Below are positions 26,089 through 34,896 of a stretch of DNA of 54,456 bases, piece after piece (position 1 is the first letter of the stretch; every line of letters begins with the position of its first letter). The stretch covers positions 1 through 54,456 of the forward strand of contig JAJZCM010000001.1 in assembly GCA_021846045.1 (NCBI GenBank). Reading direction: 5' to 3'. Made by a program: the position numbers and the translations under genes. This DNA comes from a bacterium. GTDB lineage: Bacteria; Elusimicrobiota; Elusimicrobia; UBA1565; UBA9628. The notes below the pieces were generated by a model. That model did not search any database. It worked only from the letters and a program-made list of their open reading frames with translations, and had not been told where the DNA came from.

Positions 26089-26659
26089 CAATATATTTCG
26101 CCGATTTTTATTTGGCCTGCTGCTAATCTTGGGTTTTTGCGGCATTGTTTTTTCCTCTTTCGCGCAGGATGACTCCTCAAAAACCGTCAATTATTTGGTC
26201 TCCGTCAAAGCCCATCATTACCGCTTCCAGCAGATCGGAACCTTCACCTACTTTGTGTGCGCTAAAAAAGATTCATCCGACGATTGCCAGAAAATTCAAG
26301 CGCTGAACCTCCAAGCCAATGTCGATTGGGATGGTTTGAAAAGGAAGGCGAAAAAAGCAAGCCTTAAAAATCCGGATGGAACCCTGGCATTGGAGACCTT
26401 TGTCGATCAATACGGCGGGCCTTGGGAAATCAAGATGAGAATTGCCAATGCCTCCGACGCTTCTCAAGATTCGTTAAAGCCATTCCACGCGGATATCTTA
26501 GCTCCTTTTTGGGGCTATAAGGTTTCTCAATCTCCATCCGGTGATATTTTGTCGGCCCAGACGCTTCTGAAAAAATCGGAATGGGACGCGGCTAAAAAGG
26601 CTCTCGGCCTTGTCCCCGCCAAGAAAAAAAAGTTTAGTTTTGGCGATTGGTTTCAGTAA
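26084..26659 (+). CDS. Secreted protein of unknown function
   Basis: About 191 residues from GTG 26084. After a basic start (TNIFRR) comes a hydrophobic stretch (FLFGLLLILGFCGIVFSS) ending FAQDD, a clear Sec signal peptide. The mature part is a soluble, lysine-rich domain that I do not recognise, with one possible disulfide pair (FVCAKKDSSDDCQ). An in-frame ATG at 26000 overlaps the ispDF stop, but the residues it adds (FRRKPESRR, then WTPTFVGVT) are translated repeat sequence. Either the repeat supplied the GTG start or the gene was extended in frame by it. No good ribosome-binding site precedes GTG 26084, so the start is uncertain. Confidence 0.6.
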   Translation: MTNIFRRFLFGLLLILGFCGIVFSSFAQDDSSKTVNYLVSVKAHHYRFQQIGTFTYFVCAKKDSSDDCQKIQALNLQANVDWDGLKRKAKKASLKNPDGTLALETFVDQYGGPWEIKMRIANASDASQDSLKPFHADILAPFWGYKVSQSPSGDILSAQTLLKKSEWDAAKKALGLVPAKKKKFSFGDWFQ

Positions 26660-26734
26660 ACTATTCACTTCTTAAAAACGCCTAACAGGTTTATTTCCGT
26701 CGGTACTTTTGGAGTTTAAAGGGCGCGAGAAAGC

Positions 26735-26740
26735 TATAAT
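26735..26740 (+). promoter_or_regulatory. Putative -10 box of the mtaB gene
   Basis: A perfect TATAAT ends 16 bases before GTG 26757, with CGGGGG (26745-26750) between them as ribosome-binding site. No good -35 lies at 16-18 bp; TTGGAG at 20 bp is the nearest. Confidence 0.45.
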
Positions 26741-26756
26741 TAAGCGGGGGATTTGG

Positions 26757-28040
26757 GTGAAAGCATTCTTTAAGACCTATGGGTGCCGGGTCAATCAATA
26801 CGAGACCGAAGCCTTACGGGAAAAATTAACCAAGAACCGCTTTGCGGAAGTCTCGGATGATTTTGCCGAGGCTGATCTTTGCGTCATCAACACCTGCACG
26901 GTGACCGAAGAGGCTGACCAAGACGCTTTAAGGCTGATTCGCAAAATTTCCCGCAGAAACCCCTTGGCGAGGCTGGTCGTGACGGGTTGTTTAGCCTCCC
27001 GCAGTCCCGAAGAGATTCAAAATGCGGCGCCTCAGGCCTTGATCGTCGGAAATAAGGATAAAGAAAATATTCCGGCCTTGATTGGCTGCGGCATTGCCCC
27101 GGCTCCGTCTTCCATCAGCGGGTTTTGGGGACATTCCCGCGCTTTTATCAAAATTCAAGATGGTTGCGATATGGGTTGCTCTTTTTGCATTATCCCCTCG
27201 ATTCGTCCGCAATTATCCTCGAGGCCTTTTGAGGAGTTTAAATCCGAAATTGAAGGTCTCCTAAAAAACCGCTGTCCCGAGATTGTTTTGTGCGGAGTTC
27301 GACTGGGGAGATACCTATCCCGAGACTTGGAAGGGCGGCGAGTTGACTTTGTGGGGCTTTTGGAACGCTTAATCAAACTTCCAGGAGACTTTCGTATTCG
27401 CCTTTCCTCTCTTGAAATTACCGATGTGACCGATCGTTTTATTTCCTTGATGGCGCGCTCGGAAGGGAAAATCGCGGCGTCGCTCCATCTTCCGCTGCAA
27501 TCAGGATCAGATAAGACCTTAAAAGAAATGAAGCGCTGGTACACAACGGGCTTTTTTAGAAAGCGCTTAGACGCCTTGCGGGAAAAAATTCCCCACTGCG
27601 CTGTTTTTAGCGATGTAATGTCGGGTTTTCCTGGGGAAAACAACGCGGATTTTGAGGAGAGTTTGGCCTTTATTCGCGAGATGAAATTCGCGGGGCTTCA
27701 CCCGTTTAGGTATTCTTCGCGGCCCGGGACTGAGGCGGAAAAAAGAACCGATCATCTGCCGGAAAAAACGATCCTTGCTCGCGCGCAATCTCTGCGCTCA
27801 TTGGATAAAGAGTTGCGGACAAAACTCGCTGCCCAGGCCGTAGGAAGCGTTCGCCGGGTTGTTGTCGAAGGCCGTCCGGGAAAACCCGAAGGCCTTTGCG
27901 AGGATTTCTTAAGCGTGTTCTTGAACCAATATCCCGGCCCCGGCTTTGCCCAAGTTCGGATTCTCTCTTCCAGTGGCCCGGATGCTTTCGCTGAGGTTTG
28001 CTCGCGGGAAGACCGCTCAGAAGTCGCGGCGGCGGCCTAA
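26757..28040 (+). CDS. mtaB: tRNA methylthiotransferase, MtaB/MiaB family
   Basis: A roughly 427-residue radical SAM methylthiotransferase. The N-terminal UPF0004 domain binds the auxiliary iron-sulfur cluster (TYGCRVNQYETEAL, INTCTVT, VTGCLA: three conserved Cys). The radical SAM motif is DGCDMGCSFCIIP (about residue 140). LHLPLQSGSDKTLKEMKRWY and DVMSGFPGE are family hallmarks. CRVNQYE and overall pattern suit MtaB (ms2t6A37 synthesis) better than MiaB. GTG 26757 with CGGGGG 6 bases upstream is preferred over an in-frame TTG at 26709 that would precede the -10 box. Confidence 0.9.
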   Translation: MKAFFKTYGCRVNQYETEALREKLTKNRFAEVSDDFAEADLCVINTCTVTEEADQDALRLIRKISRRNPLARLVVTGCLASRSPEEIQNAAPQALIVGNKDKENIPALIGCGIAPAPSSISGFWGHSRAFIKIQDGCDMGCSFCIIPSIRPQLSSRPFEEFKSEIEGLLKNRCPEIVLCGVRLGRYLSRDLEGRRVDFVGLLERLIKLPGDFRIRLSSLEITDVTDRFISLMARSEGKIAASLHLPLQSGSDKTLKEMKRWYTTGFFRKRLDALREKIPHCAVFSDVMSGFPGENNADFEESLAFIREMKFAGLHPFRYSSRPGTEAEKRTDHLPEKTILARAQSLRSLDKELRTKLAAQAVGSVRRVVVEGRPGKPEGLCEDFLSVFLNQYPGPGFAQVRILSSSGPDAFAEVCSREDRSEVAAAA

Positions 28041-28054
28041 GGAGCCTAACGCGC

Positions 28055-31000
28055 ATGATCGTTTCCTACGGCCCATTCCATCCGGCCCTTGAAGAAGCGT
28101 TTGCCTTAAGAATAAAGGAACTGATTTCTTCCAAAGAAATTCCGGTCTGTGTCATCGTGCCTTCCCGGCGCCTGGCTTTGCGCCTTGAACGCCTGTTGGC
28201 CATTGAAAAAGAAATTTCACTTCTCAATATCCATTTTCACACCTTTTACAGCCTGGCTTGGTCAGTCGCTAGGGACGAAGAGCCGTTAGATGGAGTTTTT
28301 ATTTCGGAACCGCTTTTTTTAAATCGTCTGGTCGGCGTTTTGGCGGAAACCGAAATGCCGCATTCTCTCTGGCCCAAGAAGTCAAAAAAACCCAAGGCCT
28401 TTTCGGAAAGCGTGCGATCAAGCCTTCGGGATTTGGTTGACGCCAATCTTGTTTTTGAGGACATCAACGCTTTCCGGGAGGAAACGCTCGAATTTGAGGG
28501 AGGAAGCATTCTTGAGCCTTTGTGCCGTTTTGCCCGGACTTACCAAGTTAAATTGAGAGATTTAGGAATTTTTTCCCTGGCGGAGTTGGTTCGCTTTGCC
28601 GCCCAAAAGTCTGAAGAGTCTCGTTTCTTAAAACAGTTTCGAGAAATCATCTATTACGGGTTTTATGATTTGACGGGGCTTCAGCTTGATTTTTTTGAGA
28701 ATGTGACGAAATCTCATTCCTGCCGTTTGTTTTTTCCTTACGTGAAGTCTCATCCCGCCTTTGCTTTCGCGAAAGATTTTTTTGAACAAAAACTCGCCGG
28801 TCACGAGTTAAGGGAATTAGATCCGGGCTTTAATCTAAAGCCCCTGGGACCCGTTTTGAAAAATCTTTTTTCTCCAGCGGAAAGAACGGCTTCTTTGAGT
28901 TCGGCGATTCGCTTTGTGTCGGCTTCCGGGACTGATGATGAAATCTGGTTCGCGGCCAAGGAAATATTGCGGCTGGTTGAGGAAGAAAAAATCAGGTTTG
29001 AGGAAATTGGCGTTGTTTTTCGTTCGCTGGATAGGGCTCGAAGTTCCATTGCCCGCATCTTTGATGAAAATAAAATCCCCTTCGACATGAAGGCCAAAGA
29101 ACCGTTGTTGCGCCGCCCCTTGGCTAAAACCCTTTTTAATTTTTTAAGTTTAGGCCGGCGGGATTTTCCCGTGTTTTCCGTCGAAGACATTCTTTCTTCT
29201 CCCTATTTTAACCCTGGAAATCTCAAGGAAGACTGGAAATGGGATGCCCGGCGCATTACTCGAGACCTAAAGTTGAGCGGCGGTTGGCTTCAGTGGAAGG
29301 GGCGCCTGGGAGAAATAGCTTCAGGGAAAGCGGCGATTCCCGAAGGTTTTCTGCTTGAATCCGCTACGGAGCTTTGGAATTTTTTAGTTCTTTGGCGGGA
29401 AATCTTTAAAACAAATCCCGCTTCATGGTCTAATTTCGTGAAAACCTCCTCGGATTTAATCGAGCGATTTTTTAAACTACCTGAGAATCCTTCCATCCAG
29501 GAAAAAGAGACTTGGGAATTGTTTTTAAGCGCTCTCCAATCGCTTTCCTTGCTGGACCGCCTTTCCCGTCCCAAGGATTTTGTCGATGCCTTGGACGCTC
29601 TTGAAGAGAAGCTCAAGCGCTCATCGTTTGAGACTTCTTCCGGACGAAAGGGCGTTCGAGTCCTAGACGCGATGGCCTCTCGGGGGGAACCTTTCCGCGT
29701 TTTGTTTCTCTTGGGGCTTAATGAAGGAATCTTTCCGCGAGTGATAGCGGAAGACCCGATTTTAAGAGATCGGGCGCGCGCTTTTTTGCGTTATCCGGCT
29801 GGATACTGGGTGCGTCCGAAAAAGGAAGGATACGAAGAGGAGAAACTCTTGTTTTACCTGCTCGCATCTTCCGTTCAAGAGAAACTTTACTGCGTTTATT
29901 CCCGTTCCGACGCGGAAGGCCGCGAACAAGCGCCCTCTTTTTACCTTTATGAACTGGCGCGCGCCGCTAATAGGCCCTTAGGGGAAGCCGATATTTTAAG
30001 GACGCCAAGAAATGTAGAGGAAAAATTAAGGATGTTTAAGCCGCAGTATCTTTCTCCGGACGAAATCAGCCTGTACGCGTCTTTTCGAAATCAAAGCGCC
30101 GTTCCCTATCTTCAAGCTCTCAATCTTCCGCAGGCGGAGATTCTTGCGGTGGGGCTTAAGGCAGCTGTAGAATTAAACGACTATTCATCCGGCGGGGAAA
30201 GAGACGGGATGATAGAGACGCCTGATAATTTTCTTCAAAGATGGAAGCATAATGTTTCTTCAAGCAGTCTTGAGCTTTACGTGCAGTGCCCGTTTCGTTT
30301 TTTCGCCGCCCGGATTTTGAGACTCCCGGAAGAAGAGAAAAACACGAAAGATGAGATTTCGCCTAAAATCATCGGGTTAATCTATCATGACGTTCTTAAG
30401 CGCTTTTACTCATCCTTGCCCGCTTCGGTTCTTGAGGGAGAAAAGTCCTACGATGATTTTTTGGACTTGGCGATCGAGGGCTCTTTTTCCGATTATGATT
30501 CAAATCGGCTTGGGGTCTATCCTCTTTTGTGGCTGTCGGCCAAAAACAATATGCGGGCACGGCTGCGGAAATTAGTTGAATGGGATATCCGGCGGCTTCA
30601 AGAAAAAAAAATGCGCCCCTTTGAATTTGAAAAAGAATTTCGCGCCGATATGCCTGGGCCTTCCGATTATGGGCTTCGCGGCGTTTTTGATCGAATCGAT
30701 GAGAGTTCGGACGGAAAAAGGCTTGAGCTTATCGACTATAAGACGAGTTGGCGAAAAGGCGAACCAAAAAAATTGGTGCAAGACGGAAGTTTCTTTCAAC
30801 TTCCGTTTTATTTCGAGCTTCTTTCCAAGAATTACCCCGGGAAAGAAATCGAAGGCTCCTTTCTCTATGAAATCGAAGGAAAATCGGAGGACGGTATTGC
30901 CTCGACTTACCCCTATTCATTTTCCGATTGGCAAAAGCAGCGCGAAGGCTTTTTTGAAAACGTGTCGCGTCTTCTAAGTTCCATTGAGAGCGGGTATTTC

Positions 31001-31141
31001 CCGATTAATCCGGACGATCAGAGCGAATACGGGCATTGCCGGTATTGCCGATTTCAAAGACTTTGCCGAAAAAATTACTCTCCTTCGAGGTTTCGCGCTA
31101 AGGTTTTCCTGAAAAAAGCGTTAGCGGAGAAAAAATCTTGA
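28055..31141 (+). CDS. AddB-like inactivated helicase / PD-(D/E)XK nuclease
   Basis: A roughly 1,028-residue protein of the AddB/RecB-nuclease type. The N-terminus (VCVIVPSRRLALRLERLLA) is UvrD-like but lacks a GxGKT Walker A, as in AddB-type subunits. The C-terminal nuclease domain has LELYVQCPFRFFAARIL (first cluster Cys, about residue 748), LELIDYKTSW (catalytic Asp and Lys region, about 892) and CRYCRFQRLC (three further Cys, about 993-1002), the 4Fe-4S staple of AddB and Cas4 nucleases. Its partner helicase AddA is not in this window. ATG 28055 has AAGGAG upstream. The upstream in-frame start at 27998 would overlap mtaB. Confidence 0.82.
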   Translation: MIVSYGPFHPALEEAFALRIKELISSKEIPVCVIVPSRRLALRLERLLAIEKEISLLNIHFHTFYSLAWSVARDEEPLDGVFISEPLFLNRLVGVLAETEMPHSLWPKKSKKPKAFSESVRSSLRDLVDANLVFEDINAFREETLEFEGGSILEPLCRFARTYQVKLRDLGIFSLAELVRFAAQKSEESRFLKQFREIIYYGFYDLTGLQLDFFENVTKSHSCRLFFPYVKSHPAFAFAKDFFEQKLAGHELRELDPGFNLKPLGPVLKNLFSPAERTASLSSAIRFVSASGTDDEIWFAAKEILRLVEEEKIRFEEIGVVFRSLDRARSSIARIFDENKIPFDMKAKEPLLRRPLAKTLFNFLSLGRRDFPVFSVEDILSSPYFNPGNLKEDWKWDARRITRDLKLSGGWLQWKGRLGEIASGKAAIPEGFLLESATELWNFLVLWREIFKTNPASWSNFVKTSSDLIERFFKLPENPSIQEKETWELFLSALQSLSLLDRLSRPKDFVDALDALEEKLKRSSFETSSGRKGVRVLDAMASRGEPFRVLFLLGLNEGIFPRVIAEDPILRDRARAFLRYPAGYWVRPKKEGYEEEKLLFYLLASSVQEKLYCVYSRSDAEGREQAPSFYLYELARAANRPLGEADILRTPRNVEEKLRMFKPQYLSPDEISLYASFRNQSAVPYLQALNLPQAEILAVGLKAAVELNDYSSGGERDGMIETPDNFLQRWKHNVSSSSLELYVQCPFRFFAARILRLPEEEKNTKDEISPKIIGLIYHDVLKRFYSSLPASVLEGEKSYDDFLDLAIEGSFSDYDSNRLGVYPLLWLSAKNNMRARLRKLVEWDIRRLQEKKMRPFEFEKEFRADMPGPSDYGLRGVFDRIDESSDGKRLELIDYKTSWRKGEPKKLVQDGSFFQLPFYFELLSKNYPGKEIEGSFLYEIEGKSEDGIASTYPYSFSDWQKQREGFFENVSRLLSSIESGYFPINPDDQSEYGHCRYCRFQRLCRKNYSPSRFRAKVFLKKALAEKKS

Positions 31142-32382
31142 AATTTTTCGATTATAAGGGAAAAAATCTCCATGCCGATAGAGTGGATATCGCATTCCTG
31201 GCTCGGAAATTTAAGACGCCGCTTTACGTCTATTCTCGTGCAAGGCTTATTCATCAGTATCGGAAACTTGCCCGCTTTTTTGAGCTTAGCCCGACTTTAA
31301 TTTGTTATGCGCTTAAAGCCAACTCCAACGCTCTTCTTTGCCGGACTCTTCAAAAAGAGGGCGCGGGCGCGGAAGTCGTGTCGGGAGGCGAAATTCTTTT
31401 AGCTCTTCGCGCGGGTTTTGAGTCTTCTAAAATTTTATTTTCCGGGGTGGGAAAAACTCGGGAAGAAATCAGGCTTGGAATTGGCCGCGGGATTTTGTCT
31501 TTTAATGTTGAGTCTTTTGAAGAGTTGAAAACCATAGCCGAGGAAGCTTCCAAAATGCGGCGGACTGCCCCGGTGTCGGTTCGAATCAATTTCCCCATCG
31601 AGGCCAAAACCCACCCTCATACGGTGACCTCCGGACGCCTCTCTAAGTTCGGGGTCGGCGAGAATGAGGCGTTTAAAATGTATCAATGGGCCAAAAAACA
31701 ACGTTCGCTTGAAATCGTCGGTCTTCATTCTCATGGAGGTTCTCAATTATTTTCGTCAAAGCCGTATGAGCAGGCCGCAAAACGGGCCGGAAATTTCCTC
31801 CGTCGTTTAAAAACTCAAAATATTTCCCTGTCCTTTGTTGACATGGGCGGCGGTTTCGGCGTGGGCGGTGAGGAGGAGAAAGATTTAAAACTTTCCCGAA
31901 TCGCGCGCGCCTACGCCCGGGAATTTAAAGATTTTCCTTCCATGAAACTCATCATTGAGCCGGGGCGGTTTTTAGTCGCGGAAAGTGGAGCTCTTTTAAC
32001 CCGTATCGTTTACGTGAAAGGCGAGAGGAAGCGCAAGTTTTTGATTGTGGACGCGGGAATGAATGATTTGTTAAGGCCGGCTCTTTATGGAGCGCATCAT
32101 CCAGTGATCCCAGTCGTTAAAAAAAAGGGCCAATCCGGAATTTTCGATGTGGCGGGCCCTATTTGCGAATCCGCCGATATTTTTGTCCGTGGAGAGAGGT
32201 TTGTTTCTCCGCAAGTGGGAGATCTCCTGGCAATTTTAAATGCCGGGGCCTACGGATTTTCGATGAGCTCTCAATACAACTCTCGCCCCAGAGCAGCCGA
32301 GGTTTTAGTGGATGGAAAAATCTCGCGCCTCATTCGCCGCCGCGAGTCCTTTGAGGATTTAGTCCGAACTGAACCGGCCTAA
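31138..32382 (+). CDS. lysA: Diaminopimelate decarboxylase
   Basis: A 414-residue fold-type III PLP decarboxylase that makes lysine from meso-diaminopimelate. TPLYVYSRARLIHQY starts the barrel. The Schiff-base lysine is in CYALKANSNALL (about residue 61), with VSGGEILLALRAGF, GLHSHGGSQL and MGGGFGVGGEEE for phosphate and pyridoxal binding. GPICESADIF carries the active-site Cys. The TTG at 31138 overlaps the upstream stop (TTGA), indicating coupling to the AddB-like gene. Length and motifs are standard. Confidence 0.95.
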   Translation: MKFFDYKGKNLHADRVDIAFLARKFKTPLYVYSRARLIHQYRKLARFFELSPTLICYALKANSNALLCRTLQKEGAGAEVVSGGEILLALRAGFESSKILFSGVGKTREEIRLGIGRGILSFNVESFEELKTIAEEASKMRRTAPVSVRINFPIEAKTHPHTVTSGRLSKFGVGENEAFKMYQWAKKQRSLEIVGLHSHGGSQLFSSKPYEQAAKRAGNFLRRLKTQNISLSFVDMGGGFGVGGEEEKDLKLSRIARAYAREFKDFPSMKLIIEPGRFLVAESGALLTRIVYVKGERKRKFLIVDAGMNDLLRPALYGAHHPVIPVVKKKGQSGIFDVAGPICESADIFVRGERFVSPQVGDLLAILNAGAYGFSMSSQYNSRPRAAEVLVDGKISRLIRRRESFEDLVRTEPA

Positions 32383-32386
32383 AAGA

Positions 32387-32461
32387 TGGTGCGCTCGCCG
32401 GGAATCGAACCTGGATACCAAGCTTCGCAGGCTTGGACACTATCCGTTGTGTTACGAGCGC
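32387..32461 (-). tRNA. tRNA-Arg, anticodon GCG
   Basis: On the minus strand a 72-base cloverleaf plus an encoded CCA. The acceptor stem GCGCTCG/CGAGCGC is perfect. The D-arm is ACAC/GTGT. The anticodon stem CAAGC-type pairs around the loop CTGCGAA, giving anticodon GCG. The T-arm is CCAGG TTCGATT CCCGG with one A-C mismatch. Most bacteria read CGU/CGC with an A34-modified ACG tRNA, so a GCG anticodon is unusual. Confidence 0.85.
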
Positions 32462-32550
32462 GAAAAACGAAACGACTCTTTATTTTATCTATTTTAGCCC
32501 TTCAGGTTCCAACTCAAAGCGATTTTTTTGCGGCCTGAGCGGCTTTGGCG

Positions 32551-32559
32551 TGCTATGAT
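32551..32559 (+). promoter_or_regulatory. Extended -10 promoter of the ArfB-like gene
   Basis: TGCTATGAT (32551-32559) is an extended -10 motif. The predicted transcript start coincides with the ATG at 32566, so the message would be leaderless. Confidence 0.5.
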
Positions 32560-32565
32560 TAATGG

Positions 32566-32970
32566 ATGGGCGCTATGGATAAATGGGATTTGCTTACGGC
32601 GCGCTTGGCGGGGCTGGGCGTGTTGGCGGAGGATTTAGTCGAGAGTTTTTCACGCTCGGGCGGAAAGGGCGGGCAGAACGTCAATAAAGTCGAGACCTCC
32701 GTGACCTTGATTCACCGGCCCAGCGGAGTTTCGGTTCGCTGTCAGGAAGCGCGTTCCCAAGGACAAAACCGTTTTTTGGCGAGATTGAGGTTGGTTGAAA
32801 AACTGGAAAGTCTAAAGCGCGAGGAAAAAGCGCGCGAGAAAAGCGCGATAGAAAAAATCAGGCGCCAAAAACGCGCAAGGCCCAAGGCCTCAAAGGCGCG
32901 CGTCTTAAAAGACAAGCGCCACCGCGCGGTCGTCAAAAAATTTCGCGCGCAAGTGAAGGCGGAGGATTGA
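32566..32970 (+). CDS. arfB: ArfB-like peptidyl-tRNA hydrolase (RF-1 domain)
   Basis: A 134-residue single-domain class I release-factor relative. The catalytic loop is [16 protein letters not shown] (about residues 29-44, GGQ present). [20 protein letters not shown] follows and the tail is very basic ([13 protein letters not shown]-like), as expected of proteins that rescue stalled ribosomes by inserting the tail in the mRNA channel. It lacks the stop-codon-recognition domains of RF1/RF2. A PrfH-like or unnamed RF-1-domain relative is possible. ATG 32566 or 32575 could be used. Its last 38 bases overlap the convergent DUF2127 gene. Confidence 0.85.
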   Translation: MGAMDKWDLLTARLAGLGVLAEDLVESFSRSGGKGGQNVNKVETSVTLIHRPSGVSVRCQEARSQGQNRFLARLRLVEKLESLKREEKAREKSAIEKIRRQKRARPKASKARVLKDKRHRAVVKKFRAQVKAED

Positions 32971-33433
32971 CGTTGAGGCGCTCCCAACAAAGGAGCGCGA
33001 CAATCGCCAGATCCAAGAAAAAGAAGCACGCCAGCGCCAAGGAATGCGTGTAGCTCATTTGGTAGGCTTCATAGGCCATGAAGACGCTAAAAAAAACCAT
33101 CGCCCAAGGGTAGACCCATGCCCGTCCTCTCAATAAGTTAACGGCAAGAGCTACCTTCAAAACTCCATGAATCAGGAGGTAGGCGACCGCGAATAACTTG
33201 ACGTCGCTGGTGAGATGCCCGACAAGCGAACGAAGATGGTTGGCCACGAAATCCTTTGGATCCTCGGTCAGTTCATGCTGGGTCAAGGCGATGACTATGT
33301 GGTTGAGCGCCCCGCGATTGAATATCGATAAGAGGACTCCTCCTACTATCTCAAGAACCCCGTCTACGGCCTTGAGCGCTAGGCTTACGCGGAAGAAGCG
33401 CCGGGGGAAATTCGATGTATTTCGGAGCTGCAT
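32933..33433 (-). CDS. DUF2127 membrane protein
   Basis: A 166-residue protein with four predicted membrane helices. The N-terminus [20 protein letters not shown] followed by [20 protein letters not shown] and [13 protein letters not shown] is the DUF2127 pattern. The function of the family is unknown. It ends tail-to-tail inside the ArfB-like gene with a 38-base overlap, and it is divergent from the operon beginning at 33503. Confidence 0.85.
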   Translation of the reverse strand: MQLRNTSNFPRRFFRVSLALKAVDGVLEIVGGVLLSIFNRGALNHIVIALTQHELTEDPKDFVANHLRSLVGHLTSDVKLFAVAYLLIHGVLKVALAVNLLRGRAWVYPWAMVFFSVFMAYEAYQMSYTHSLALACFFFLDLAIVALLCWERLNVNPPPSLAREIF

Positions 33434-33486
33434 ATTTAAAGGCGTTCCTCAATGTAACATTTTTTAATGGCGGAGGTTTTTGAGAA

Positions 33487-33495
33487 TGCTATAAT
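33487..33495 (+). promoter_or_regulatory. Extended -10 promoter of the radical SAM/RRE operon
   Basis: TGCTATAAT (33487-33495) is a perfect extended -10. No recognisable -35 lies 16-18 bp upstream, which is acceptable for extended -10 promoters. The expected transcript start is at about 33502, next to ATG 33503, giving a leaderless message. Confidence 0.6.
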
Positions 33496-33502
33496 TAATG
33501 AT

Positions 33503-34456
33503 ATGTTAGCTCTAGTGAGCCTTGAAGATTCGGTCGAGCGGGTTCGTCTTGGCATGGAAAACCGTTCCAAACGGCTTTCCGGCCGGGTTGGGGAGACCTT
33601 GGCTGGATATGTTGGACGCCCGGGAAAAATGTTGCGGGCGCGCTTTTGCCTGTTGCTGGCTAAAGCCTTGGGCGTCGATGAAAAAAAAGCGGAGGCGGCC
33701 TCTCGCGCGATGGAGTTTGTCCATAACGCTTCTCTTTTGCATGACGATTGCGTGGATAAAGCCGACACCCGCCGGGGACTCTCGACTCCGAATGCTCTTT
33801 TTGGAAATACGGTCGCTCTTCTTTTGGGCGATCTTGCCTTTTCCCAAGGTCTTGAAGAAGCCATTGACATTTCTCCACGAGCTCCGGAACATTTGGTGGC
33901 GACAGTTCGGGAAATGGCGGCCGGGGAGCTTCAGGAAGAATTTTTGAAGGGGAGCGCTGAGGTTTCGGTTGAGGCTTATTTAGGAATCGCCTCCCGGAAG
34001 ACCGGAGCCCTGTTTGAGTGGTGCGGAAAGGTTCTCTCTGAGATAAGCCCCTTTCCACATGAGGCGGCCGATCCGCCGAGGCTCGCCTTGTCGGCGGGAA
34101 TTTTGCTTCAGATCGTTGATGATATTCACGATTTTCTACTCACCGAAGAAGTCTCGGGCAAGCCGGCGGCCCAAGACTTGATGAACCGGCGCCTGACCTT
34201 GCCCTGCATTCTTGCCCTTCAAAACCCCAAGACCCGCGGAAACTTTTTGGATCTCTGGCGGCGCGGCGAAACCGACTCAAACGCGGTCAAACAGGCAATT
34301 TTCTTCGTTAAGGCGGAAGGATTTTTGGATGAGGCTAGAACCAAGGGACGAGAAATTGTTGATTCCATGAAAACCCTCTGCCAGGGCCTGCCTTTGAAAA
34401 ACGAGGCCAAGGAATTGTCTTTCTTCATTGAAGTGATGGCGAAGAGGGAATTTTAA
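33503..34456 (+). CDS. Polyprenyl diphosphate synthase
   Basis: A roughly 317-residue trans-polyprenyl diphosphate synthase. GRPGKMLRARFCLLL is near residue 40. The first Asp-rich motif is LLHDDCVDKADTRRG (DDxxD, about 75) and the second is LQIVDDIHDFL (DDxxD). Such enzymes extend allylic diphosphates with isopentenyl diphosphate. Chain length cannot be read safely. It opens the operon with RRE, radical SAM and UbiA genes and could supply the prenyl donor used by the UbiA enzyme. An in-frame ATG at 33467 exists, but the promoter -10 lies between it and 33503, so I prefer 33503. The stop overlaps the next ATG (TAATG). Confidence 0.88.
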   Translation: MLALVSLEDSVERVRLGMENRSKRLSGRVGETLAGYVGRPGKMLRARFCLLLAKALGVDEKKAEAASRAMEFVHNASLLHDDCVDKADTRRGLSTPNALFGNTVALLLGDLAFSQGLEEAIDISPRAPEHLVATVREMAAGELQEEFLKGSAEVSVEAYLGIASRKTGALFEWCGKVLSEISPFPHEAADPPRLALSAGILLQIVDDIHDFLLTEEVSGKPAAQDLMNRRLTLPCILALQNPKTRGNFLDLWRRGETDSNAVKQAIFFVKAEGFLDEARTKGREIVDSMKTLCQGLPLKNEAKELSFFIEVMAKREF

Positions 34457-34896
34457 TGTCCTATCAATCTCTTCTTAAAAAAGCCTGGAAATCGGGAGAC
34501 TTTGCCGTATTGAAAGAAGACGCAAACTCTAAAGACGTAGTCAGCGTTCAAAGCCGAGAAAACGTGCGGCGCGAACTTGAGGAAATCATTGAAAGAGAAG
34601 CGGCGGACGCTTCGGCGTGCTTGGCCGCATCAAAGGGAGGAGTTATGAAATTAGCGCCATTTGTGAAATTTAGAGAAGAGAAATTTGGAGCGGTTCTGTT
34701 TGAGACGCGCTCCGAGAAGGTTTATACCTTAAGTCCGACAGGCGCGGCGGTTGTCCGCGAGATTATCAGTGGAGCCGATTCCTCGTCATTAGTTGGGAAG
34801 CTTAAGGAAAAATACGAAGACGCGGCGGGAAACATGGAAAAAGAAGCCGTCGGCTTTTTGACCGATCTTAAAGGCAAGGGCCTCATCGTCGAATAA
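34456..34896 (+). CDS. PqqD-like RiPP recognition element protein with N-terminal extension
   Basis: A 146-residue protein. Residues about 64-146 have the PqqD-like winged-helix (RRE) pattern: KLAPFVKFREEKFGAVLFET, VYTLSPTGAAVVREIISG, then a helix and LKGKGLIVE. RRE domains bind leader peptides of ribosomally made natural products and present them to modifying enzymes. The first 63 residues are helical and charged, match nothing I know, and end in AADASACLAASKGG. A ribosome-binding-like GGGAGGAG (34635-34642) precedes an in-frame ATG at 34645, so a short RRE-only product may also be made. It overlaps both neighbours by one base (TAATG). Confidence 0.78.
   Translation: MSYQSLLKKAWKSGDFAVLKEDANSKDVVSVQSRENVRRELEEIIEREAADASACLAASKGGVMKLAPFVKFREEKFGAVLFETRSEKVYTLSPTGAAVVREIISGADSSSLVGKLKEKYEDAAGNMEKEAVGFLTDLKGKGLIVE

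Noticed and set aside
33467-33502. Longer N-terminus of the polyprenyl synthase
   Set aside because: The extended -10 box lies between ATG 33467 and ATG 33503, so the transcript would not include the first ATG.
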